A stretch of DNA of 21,231 bases from a virus: positions 1 through 21,231 of IMG/VR virus record IMGVR_UViG_3300025133_000703; one strand, written 5' to 3'. The notes under the pieces are model-generated. The model saw only the letters and a list, made by a program, of their open reading frames with translations. It had not been told where the DNA came from and made no database searches. Position 1 is the stretch's first letter; each line of letters begins with the position of its first letter. The position numbers were made by a program, and so were the translations under genes. Shown piece after piece: positions 10,801-16,598 of the stretch.

Positions 10801-13800
10801 GCAAGAAACAGAGAAAATTATGTCTCTTTCTGGAGTAATGATGCTTTATCTGAAAGAACAGCGGCCTCAGTAGTTAATTCACAAGGTGTTACAATCGACG
10901 CCAGCCGATGGTTGATGGATGTTAGCTTGTCAGGATCGTCATATCACGCTGAAAAGTCTGGTGAGATAATGAGATATACTGGCTCGGTAGGCGCAACCGC
11001 TGAATCTCGTGCGAATAAGAGTGCAAGATATTCATTCTTTATGGGCGAGTGCCGCCCAAACAACTTGGTCCAGGCCCAAGCCTCTTCTAGTGCTTTTTAT
11101 ACATCATATGGTGCCTTTTCGACTGATGTTCGTATAATAGGACAGGATGAGACAATAATCCCAGAATTTACAGTTTCTGATTATGTAGGACCAATCGTAA
11201 AAAACCATAATTACGATTTTGCAGAAAGGTCAATTTATGCGTTTTCTTTGACGGGAAGTAAGACGATGACTTCTGCCAGTTTCTTGGAGACTTATGGTAA
11301 AACAGAAAACTTAACATATTTAAAAGAATTAAAAGAGTTTTATGGAGAGCCGACTGCGATTAGGCTTACATTTGATGTTACAAAGAAGTTGCTGCCAAAA
11401 GATGGTTTTTATCCCGTTCAAAGGACAAGACAATTAGCATCTCAGTTTTCTTCTTCTTATTCTAATTCTAGTTTGATTGATGACGTGGGCGAAGAATCTG
11501 CAGTCCCTGCCGGCACGCAAGCAACTTATTCAACAACTTTGATGCCATTTTGGGCGCCCGGGGTTGGGTACAATTCTATAAAAGCCGGCTTTGCTGTGGA
11601 GTTTCCGTACAAAGCTACCGCAGCCGGCCCGATCAGCGCAAGTATTGTGGATATGTTTGATTCTGCGGCTCCTTTTGAATCTATATTGGCGCCTTCTGAG
11701 TATGCTTCAACAATTTATCATATTGTTGATTCAGGTTCCAATGCCTATCCTCATGCTAGTTTTGGAGACCAAATTGATAGTACCGGGTCAGTTAACAAAA
11801 CCGATGGTGTCTATGAACTGATGGCCCATAACTTTTTTGCAGAGATTCCAGAATTCTTTTTAGATGGGCTGGCCACTTTTAAAAGCTCTCCACAGTCAGG
11901 CTGGGACTTTAGGGGTCCTTTTTCAGGTAGCGCCACCGGAATTCCAACTCACAAAAAATTCGCTATGGATATTGTGATAGAAAACCCTGCGAATTATTTG
12001 CAATACGGTCAACCAGCCGCGTATGGACCGTATCCCTATCTTAATCATGCCCCACCCGGCTGTTATAGCCAGCAAATCGGCTCTTTAGGCCCGGGCTGCC
12101 CAAATGTGGCAAACATTCAAGGGCTTGGCCCAAATAATAGTCGCGCCGCCTTTACGAAGGCGACGTTGGTCTTTGACACAGCCGACTTCTTAACTACTGA
12201 TTCCAGAGCCGGAACAACCTCTTTTACTTTGAAAGACATAATAGCAAACAGTACCATAACTCATGTCCATCAGCAGGGGGACTATGGTAGCGAAGTTGTT
12301 TTTATGACAAATACAGCTAGTTTAGATTTGTTTAATATCGACAAAGATAACCGGTGGGTAATTAAAAGTAAGTGGGAGTGTCCCACGCTTCAGTTCTCTG
12401 GTACGGATGTTGTTAGTTTTGGTACCCCGCCTGACTCAGAATTACAAACAACTAGAGGCATGTGGCACCAATATGGTAGCTTGGCGGGAAGTAATGATCG
12501 AGCCAGAGTTCATGTTAGATTAGAAGAAACATCATATGAGGATTCTTCATTAACCGGCTCTTTGCTTGAGGCTGTTGGGTTCGCTCCGGAGGCCCATGCA
12601 TTTGGTAGGATAAAAAATCAAAAGACCCTAGAAGAGGCCATTTGTGTTGTTCCTTTTTATATTGATTGTGAAACCGGGGAGGAAAAGTTTTTTGAGATTC
12701 CAATTAATATTTTTGAAAACAGATATAGTCAAGTTCGAACTGACCAAATAACAAAGGATTCTATTTCCGATATGATTAGGAAGATGGACAAATATGTTGT
12801 TCCCCCTCCATATGATTATGTTGCAACCCGAGATGATTCTAGAAAGGTATTATCAACCAAGGTTGATTTCGCACAAGCTGGTGTCGAAGCTCCATTTTCT
12901 ATGTACTTTTTTGAATTCTCAAGTAAATTAAGTCAACAAGATTTAGCAGATGTGTGGCAGGGAGTCATGCCATCGATAGCAACAACTGCAGATAAAGAGA
13001 CGGTTATATTAGAACATCCTATTGTTGATGGAGAATTGTTATCGCCATCAATCTTTAGTTATAATAATTTTAATTCGATTCCTGATAATATTAGGTGGAA
13101 AATCTTCAAAGTTAAAAAGAGAGCTTCTTATGACTATTATAAGATGGTAGAAAAACAAACTGGCGTTGCAACATATAAAAGGTCTAGATCAGATAGATTT
13201 TCATTTAATTGGCCTTATGATTATTGTAGTTTGGTTGAGCTTGGTAAGATGGAGGTTGAGTTCGAAGTTCAAAACGATAGTCCAAACAGAATTAGGGATA
13301 TTAGGGGCGGCGGCTACATAACTCCGGAAGAGGCAGGTCGCGCATCTATAAATTTGGGAGTTCCTTTAACAATTTCTAGGAAGTCAGAAGAGCCGATAGG
13401 GCCGATGGAAACTACTCGTGCCAGAGAATGCCCTCACGGTTTCTTTGAATTCGGAGGCAAGTGTATGCCCATTGTTGATATCCCCGCCCCCACCGTGCGC
13501 TGTAATGATCCGGTTGCAATCAACTATCTACAACCAGAACCGTGTCAATACCGAGAGCCCGATGAACCACCGCCGTTCACGTCGCCCACAGGTACGGGCA
13601 CAACGGCCACCGGCACAACGGCCACCGGCACAACAGGTACCAGCACAACGGCCACCGGTACAACGGCCACCAGCACAACAGGTACCGGCACAACAGGTAC
13701 GGGCACAACGGACACCAGCACAACGGACACCAGCACAACAGGTACCGGCACAACAGACACCAGCACAACGGCCACCGGTACAACGGACACCAGCACAACG

Positions 13801-13878
13801 GCCACCGGTACAACGGACACCAGCACAACTGGCACCAGCACGACGGACACCAGCACGACGGACACAGGGACTTATTAA
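4888..13878 (+). CDS. Giant 2996-residue tail/baseplate structural protein (LamG, gpI-like segment, Thr-rich repeat tail)
   Basis: One uninterrupted frame spans almost 9 kb. Regions in order: a basic, Ser/Lys-rich N-terminus (1-40). A LamG/ConA-like domain at about 165-370 ('GVTFEFWMKK', 'SSWHHYAMAFS', 'GEFYVDGYF', 'LSGSLDEVRLWKTRR', 'LSLYYKFNEG'). A helical segment at about 450-590 with 'MYDMLPQWISDED' and 'NKTKGTEKAFRNLFRCFGV', which resembles the KGT...L...G motif of P2 gpI-type tail proteins. A second ConA-like stretch at about 748-915 ('AWTFAVRVKP', 'SRVWFDYLKTGELQSHA'). A helical block to about 1115, then a proline-rich linker at about 1160-1215 ending near 'FWWRSRARR'. A long beta-rich body follows. 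The end holds a small cysteine segment (Cys2848, 2859, 2872, 2887) and 19 Thr-rich pentapeptides at 2901-2995. The P2-like order gp25, J, I supports a baseplate-wedge role, probably reaching the tail exterior. I recognise the protein type from marine T4-like phages but know no assigned function. No clear ribosome-binding site precedes the ATG. Confidence 0.93.
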   Translation: MGTKSFFTKQKSQKPSLRGQEKSTTQGITSSVESIDYIKEYERDKINFLPELDFSDPAKFVKYGSAKDYYADLVSKVASSYPYDGSLTERLKFKNELVAIQRYEFDNNYPRSTGYADFSDSTYNETKNSFTVDTITFALGESSTPHYILTDNYSKNLVYNTASSQVGSIELDFSEGVTFEFWMKKAAFPAPAQTQNEVVFSISNEQKDLFQITTDVAASSNLIACFAQAATDANLPQFVYEFDTDLDTIADSSWHHYAMAFSTNSAGYVGEFYVDGYFQEKQYYTKASPFLVLTGTLDATIAASSLSSLIGDGKLSGSLDEVRLWKTRRDAKQIGENYFFDVGGGGNTDKTKVNKYNPLDLSLYYKFNEGITGTSSLDSIVLDYSGRLTDGVWVGYASGSSRQTGSAITLSEVATEVGSPIIYGSHSDVLSYKSEKETSGSAYDASNISSMYDMLPQWISDEDSENGLLIRKLIQIMSSYLDTLHAQITAVSTLQDGSYVSGSSAKPNPFSKRNLLSYGFEIPDVFIDPGVIEEIYFKDEKRLYEDKLFNLKNLIFQNIFNNLNFLNKTKGTEKAFRNLFRCFGVDDELVRLNMYSDNQEYEFREGFESAQSKRNVVDFSGYNESQNREGVIYTFADTTKVLGETGDYGYIPSASNLYIPLTIENQIYFPKFVDFPNGHVVSRLPRASLFGVHSASAITGITEIPSPDSYFKVYADTNLNNKTKFVLETNITSVGTLTSSYYEDVYNNNAWTFAVRVKPREYPFADKVTGSSNFDFEFYGVNYSSGIKVHEFSASAEVSTASAAGDISSFLTGSNKRLYVGADRTNITGAINYQTNVRALSSRVWFDYLKTGELQSHAKDVETFGRLNPYENSFIFEAGVSGNYIPKIETLALHWDFENITGSDSSGKFTIQDTTSGSSTTVYNKYGAENYYNLSGRNYSGQGFGFPASSTDVVDFLFVDTARQQLPENLYNSDLIEVREQDDVLFTKESRPSKYYFAAEISLYDTISRNILGFFASIEDFNNLVGEPVNMYRPNYKSVEKLRALFFENIQNSPDLEKYVNLYKWVDGALDSVLANMIPASAKVSDKVRSVVESHLLERSKYRHKYLHVKQYSKEDEIKSTNFWWPNLPEVADVDPTFTPRDFPTTTTIDAPPLRNLGNMENIVPEEIRKRKVSLKKTGLRPIRPAGPDPSPIESLRSPPNPSGDPLPGEQSSNEFWWRSRARRNPDGVLATGDPGKDRTRVAIQISQFPNPSASSNSPLSFDMTVEKSISTNTGYSGENRKNYFPSSFKLGISITTSEGLTISQSAMPDNNKGQPYYDYSSGTIDETYGGKRRVPLKITDAGNSIVLTNQKYLPFDVLSASSANSRYQDVLFAQEISASIETAHRDFVIEGTPIQSPWAEENVGGWMYRHGNRFVTSTLDRKEGYALSVEGNQITLNNPRLFRGDFQTEVPIGYYLRDTPAKSAVNIKNISGSNANAGNYLRDYEIIQTTGRKENNRYYVKSEGNTGSVSAATGGILFRTGDDDGPDGLGTYAYKDFEVLDRATGSNDFVIVSRFSAPGGPEVASFSFLDVEAAEYSVYNNLNYRNLGVRLANRSLLSRHTLSGGYDSVILEPSASYYKPQRNGIYHITGTAAQWPTPIWDNSYVGYGIPRTDVQYSWVKDSWVLQKRGYPNLRRLGALQMFTGSKWTGGKGQYDLSDISSPIFAPIYGFEYSSYLYTSSYGSERNDFPSGVVYVSGSEATYTLSTQVTAPVSLASTNVFNPFNGMNLVVFGSVDLENNLFTTGTVDYAGSALSAGEYFQFNASVFGPGDPWPQSAYNVLNAFLLNNGGPYRHASFKQTRGGDHRVARVFRKKNLYRNSLDVLRDDKEALIRAGQRYTITQSAVTSKFKSVLQYIDDVTGTIEYSFGNLYDYFAKTYNTTQDVIEDLNQEMGAPQVDIYDSDFYKFSKKFNTIRYKEVVYPREENEYRDLARNRENYVSFWSNDALSERTAASVVNSQGVTIDASRWLMDVSLSGSSYHAEKSGEIMRYTGSVGATAESRANKSARYSFFMGECRPNNLVQAQASSSAFYTSYGAFSTDVRIIGQDETIIPEFTVSDYVGPIVKNHNYDFAERSIYAFSLTGSKTMTSASFLETYGKTENLTYLKELKEFYGEPTAIRLTFDVTKKLLPKDGFYPVQRTRQLASQFSSSYSNSSLIDDVGEESAVPAGTQATYSTTLMPFWAPGVGYNSIKAGFAVEFPYKATAAGPISASIVDMFDSAAPFESILAPSEYASTIYHIVDSGSNAYPHASFGDQIDSTGSVNKTDGVYELMAHNFFAEIPEFFLDGLATFKSSPQSGWDFRGPFSGSATGIPTHKKFAMDIVIENPANYLQYGQPAAYGPYPYLNHAPPGCYSQQIGSLGPGCPNVANIQGLGPNNSRAAFTKATLVFDTADFLTTDSRAGTTSFTLKDIIANSTITHVHQQGDYGSEVVFMTNTASLDLFNIDKDNRWVIKSKWECPTLQFSGTDVVSFGTPPDSELQTTRGMWHQYGSLAGSNDRARVHVRLEETSYEDSSLTGSLLEAVGFAPEAHAFGRIKNQKTLEEAICVVPFYIDCETGEEKFFEIPINIFENRYSQVRTDQITKDSISDMIRKMDKYVVPPPYDYVATRDDSRKVLSTKVDFAQAGVEAPFSMYFFEFSSKLSQQDLADVWQGVMPSIATTADKETVILEHPIVDGELLSPSIFSYNNFNSIPDNIRWKIFKVKKRASYDYYKMVEKQTGVATYKRSRSDRFSFNWPYDYCSLVELGKMEVEFEVQNDSPNRIRDIRGGGYITPEEAGRASINLGVPLTISRKSEEPIGPMETTRARECPHGFFEFGGKCMPIVDIPAPTVRCNDPVAINYLQPEPCQYREPDEPPPFTSPTGTGTTATGTTATGTTGTSTTATGTTATSTTGTGTTGTGTTDTSTTDTSTTGTGTTDTSTTATGTTDTSTTATGTTDTSTTGTSTTDTSTTDTGTY
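13588..13872 (+). repeat. Thr-rich 15-bp coding minisatellite (19 units)
   Basis: Nineteen in-frame 15-base units encode pentapeptides of the form T-[G/A/D]-T-[G/S]-T at the very C-terminus of the giant structural protein, followed only by Tyr and the stop. Position 2 alternates Gly, Ala and Asp; position 4 alternates Gly and Ser. Most units differ by only a few bases (for example ACAACGGCCACCGGC), and 13761-13790 is repeated exactly at 13791-13820, a perfect 30-base tandem duplication, so the array has expanded recently. The Ser/Thr density would suit a flexible or glycosylated stalk, but that is inference. The array also keeps other frames on both strands free of stops, which produces spurious open frames. 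Confidence 0.95.
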
Positions 13879-13899
13879 GAATAGTTTTAAGGATTAACT

Positions 13900-13920
13900 A
13901 ATTATGATGGGAAGATAATT
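13900..13920 (+). promoter_or_regulatory. Possible weak hairpin presenting the ribosome-binding site of the next gene
   Basis: In the 45-base gap after the giant gene, AATTAT (13900-13905) and ATAATT (13915-13920) are perfect inverted repeats enclosing a nine-base loop that contains GGGAAG (13909-13914), nine bases before the ATG at 13924. The loop would present the Shine-Dalgarno sequence. The same bases hold a four-codon minicistron, ATG ATG GGA AGA TAA, at 13904-13918. The all-A/U six-pair stem is weak and may be chance in AT-rich DNA. Confidence 0.25.
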
Positions 13921-13923
13921 TAA

Positions 13924-14829
13924 ATGACATTTTTTAATAAAAAAGAGGAGGTTCTAGAAGTTATACTAACAAGGGTTGGCCGTGAAAAGCTCGCCACCGG
14001 CCAGTTTATTCCCACTCATTATGAATTTTTGGATGAAGACATCATATATGATATAAAATATGTTACTACCGGAAATGCAATTTTTGAAGAACAAAATGAA
14101 ATAAAGACAAGGATAAAAGACCAGATTATGTTTAGGGCGCAGACGGCAAAACAGGCCGCTATTAGTACTGGCGATCAGTTCTTCGCGTATGCCGAGGACA
14201 AACCTACTGGCCCGAAATCAGAAAATCGATTAATAGAAAGTTTGGGAACTTTCACTCCCTATTCAGAATATCGCCCTGCTTGGCAGATCGAAGCCGTAGA
14301 TGGGAGCTTGTTTACTGGGTCTGGTGAAATAGACTACACTCCGGTTGAAGTTTATAAAGGCGGCAGCGTCAATCCATCCTATGAAAAAATACCTCAACTA
14401 TCTTTAAGTTGCAGCTATAATTATAATTTTTATGTTGAAGCCCCAAAAGATAATCCTGAAAGTACATTTTTTTCTAATTTGTTAGAAAACCCATTTGTTG
14501 ATTCCACGGATGTATTTAAGGATCCAATTGACGACTCTTTTGTATTGTTTAAAAAGGATTTTAATGATTTTACGATTAGTGTAAAGGAAGAAAATGTTTT
14601 ATCATCCTCTAGCCAGTTTGAACTAGAGGTCTTCAAATATGAATATTCAAATGATTATAACAACGTGGATTTAAAAAGACTATACTTTGAGGCGGATGAT
14701 ATTACTCATGAGTCTGTTGAATGGTATCTGAATGTTTCAATTGATTCAGCGGTAGAATCTGAGAGAGAAGGGTTTGTTTTCGTTGATGAACCACTTCCCA
14801 TAAATGACATAGACGATGAGTGCAAATAA
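13924..14829 (+). CDS. Virion structural protein, 'LT..GR..LA.G' family (first copy)
   Basis: The 301-residue protein begins with about 47 residues clearly related to the gene at 19799: F-x(8)-L-x(2)-ILT-R-V-GREKLATG, then F-x(2)-TH-x(2)-F-x-DEDIIY. Beyond this the two copies diverge: this one has an acidic, aromatic-rich C-terminal half (Asp-Phe and Asp-Asp clusters near residues 196-240, ending DIDDECK). I recognise the N-terminal signature from structural genes of marine T4-like phages, but know no assigned role; the shared segment may be a docking module to a common partner. GGGAAG nine bases before the ATG supports the start. The stop overlaps the next start by one base (TAATG). No signal peptide or membrane helix is visible. 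Confidence 0.92.
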   Translation: MTFFNKKEEVLEVILTRVGREKLATGQFIPTHYEFLDEDIIYDIKYVTTGNAIFEEQNEIKTRIKDQIMFRAQTAKQAAISTGDQFFAYAEDKPTGPKSENRLIESLGTFTPYSEYRPAWQIEAVDGSLFTGSGEIDYTPVEVYKGGSVNPSYEKIPQLSLSCSYNYNFYVEAPKDNPESTFFSNLLENPFVDSTDVFKDPIDDSFVLFKKDFNDFTISVKEENVLSSSSQFELEVFKYEYSNDYNNVDLKRLYFEADDITHESVEWYLNVSIDSAVESEREGFVFVDEPLPINDIDDECK

Positions 14830-16589
14830 TGAACTTATTAAGTGTTTTAAATAATGAAACAGAAAATTCAAACACGGCGTTTGATGGAACTTTAATATTC
14901 CCAGTCGGAGTATTAGCCAACCTTCCCGCCTACTTCGCCTGGTCACCGCCGATTAATGATAACCTGAATAATAGTCCAGTTAGTATAAAGAATGTTTTTA
15001 TAGATAACGATGCTATCAACTTTGATTTGAGTTTGTTTAATGTAGACAAAGATGAATTTCCTCAATTAAAAATTATTTTACTTACCCAAACAAAGTTAGA
15101 TGCCTTATTCAGGGAACAGTTCCCAGATAAATTAACTAAGACTTCTATGGATTTATTGTTTTCTACTGATAAAAAACAAAATGTATATGAAGTTAAAAAA
15201 GAGTTGCCGGGAGTTCATATAAAATATAACCCTGAAGATGGCCCCATTAAGATATTGATTAATCTGGTGTCTTCATCTAGATTCGGTATGGTAAATTTAT
15301 TTACTTTAGAGAAGAATAGAATTCCACATGAAAAGGTTGTTTCAAAATTTGATTTTAATTATTTAGCTGCTACAAACAAACTACCTGCCGCGCTTAAAGC
15401 ATTAAAAGAACAGGCTTATGTGTCGGATTTATATTATTCGTACTCATCAAATGGGCAATTTAGTGGGTTTTATGCCATAGACGCTGAAAAGTTTATTAAT
15501 CGATACGCCAGTTTTCCAAACTTAATTAGTCGGGATGACATACGTCAATTTTCACAATTTTTATTTAAATCAGAGTTTTATCTTTTTGAACACGATAAAG
15601 ACGAGGGTGGATATAAGCTCAATAGGGCACTAGGCCCGGCCTTGCCGGTACCAGTCGAAAATGTAAGAGTTGATTTTTCCGGAAATAAGATTTTTTACAA
15701 TTTTTTGATGTTGGGAGTCAATTCGGTTCCCAATTATCAGGCGAAGCTGAGATTCACTTTTAATGATATATCTTTAGGCCTATTGAAAAATAAAATTCAA
15801 AATTTGATTAGAGCCATGCAAAATAAGGATGGTCAATTAATAAAGGACTTAGCAAGTGAGGTGTATGGAAAGAACATACCAAACGAATTTAAAGAAAGGC
15901 TAGGCCAGATTGATTTACTGTCAAATACTTCTATACATGAACTGGCAGGTGAAATTATTCGTGATTTAAAAGAACAGTTAAGAAATTCAGAACAAAAAAC
16001 AGTATCAGACAATAGTCTTGGTTCTCAATACACTTTTCCACTTTTTAATGCGCCCGCTTCTTTGGGCATAACATATGAACAAAATTTTGATAAAATTATC
16101 ATATTGGGAAGAAAGAAAGAAAATGGGTTGGTTAATTTTATTCAAAAGAATAGGCTTATGCAAACTGATACTAGAACTTTTTTACCAAATTTTAAAACAG
16201 CAGAAACTTTAGAAACTACTGTAAAAAAATTCATAAAAGCGAGAGTTCCAAAAATAACAACAATAAAGGAGTTTTCTATTTTGTCTATAAAGGACGAATC
16301 AACAGAAACCGATAATTTAAAAAACAATTCTGACTGTGGCCAGATTGATGAAAAATCCAAGGAAAAAATCACTATTGTTAATCCTGCTAAATTCCTAGAA
16401 CTAGTTACAACACTAAGAGAAGATATAAAATTTTATTATTTAGACAGGACAAACGAAACAGTATCTGGGTTTGTTTTTGAAGAATTGAGTGAGTCTATTC
16501 TGTTGTCGTTGGCAAATGATCAAAAGATTCTAGTTAGATTGGCATCTACCGAAGATTTTTATGATTCATATTTTTATGTTAGAGGTTAA
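14829..16589 (+). CDS. Unidentified probable virion structural protein (586 residues)
   Basis: I do not recognise the family. I choose the ATG at 14829, which shares a base with the preceding TAA exactly as in the gp6/LamG-protein junction, over an in-frame GTG nine bases upstream at 14820 that would add three residues. The protein opens with a short polar stretch, then 'FDGTLIFPVGVLANLPAYFAW', which is moderately hydrophobic but not a convincing membrane helix. Residues about 50-290 are mixed alpha/beta with many Phe and Tyr; about 315-395 is strongly helical and Lys/Glu-rich ('KNKIQNLIRAMQNKDGQLIK', 'AGEIIRDLKEQLRNSE'), a possible coiled coil. About 405-586 is again mixed. Placement between two structural genes, with coupled translation to the first, suggests a baseplate or tail component. 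No enzyme motif is visible. Confidence 0.9.
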   Translation: MNLLSVLNNETENSNTAFDGTLIFPVGVLANLPAYFAWSPPINDNLNNSPVSIKNVFIDNDAINFDLSLFNVDKDEFPQLKIILLTQTKLDALFREQFPDKLTKTSMDLLFSTDKKQNVYEVKKELPGVHIKYNPEDGPIKILINLVSSSRFGMVNLFTLEKNRIPHEKVVSKFDFNYLAATNKLPAALKALKEQAYVSDLYYSYSSNGQFSGFYAIDAEKFINRYASFPNLISRDDIRQFSQFLFKSEFYLFEHDKDEGGYKLNRALGPALPVPVENVRVDFSGNKIFYNFLMLGVNSVPNYQAKLRFTFNDISLGLLKNKIQNLIRAMQNKDGQLIKDLASEVYGKNIPNEFKERLGQIDLLSNTSIHELAGEIIRDLKEQLRNSEQKTVSDNSLGSQYTFPLFNAPASLGITYEQNFDKIIILGRKKENGLVNFIQKNRLMQTDTRTFLPNFKTAETLETTVKKFIKARVPKITTIKEFSILSIKDESTETDNLKNNSDCGQIDEKSKEKITIVNPAKFLELVTTLREDIKFYYLDRTNETVSGFVFEELSESILLSLANDQKILVRLASTEDFYDSYFYVRG

Positions 16590-16598
16590 GGGTTAAAC

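Noticed and set aside
13545-13865. Minus-strand frames with Val/Pro- or Cys/Trp-rich repeats
   Set aside because: These are the reverse complement of the same minisatellite, which lacks stops in several frames; they are low-complexity artefacts.
13588-13872. CRISPR array or diversity-generating retroelement
   Set aside because: The repeat is a continuous in-frame coding array without unique spacers, and no cas gene, reverse transcriptase or template repeat is visible.
13418-13897. Overlapping + strand frame encoding a Pro/Gln-Ala-rich repeat
   Set aside because: It is produced by the Thr-rich minisatellite read in another frame; the upstream part has no domain and there is no ribosome-binding site or slippery heptamer that I can see to suggest frameshifting.
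13879-13923. Rho-independent terminator after the giant gene
   Set aside because: The only hairpin has an A/U stem with no following U-run and encloses the next gene's ribosome-binding site.
14820-14828. Alternative GTG start for the 586-residue gene
   Set aside because: The ATG at 14829 gives the TAATG overlap seen elsewhere in this operon and is the preferred codon; the GTG would add only three residues.
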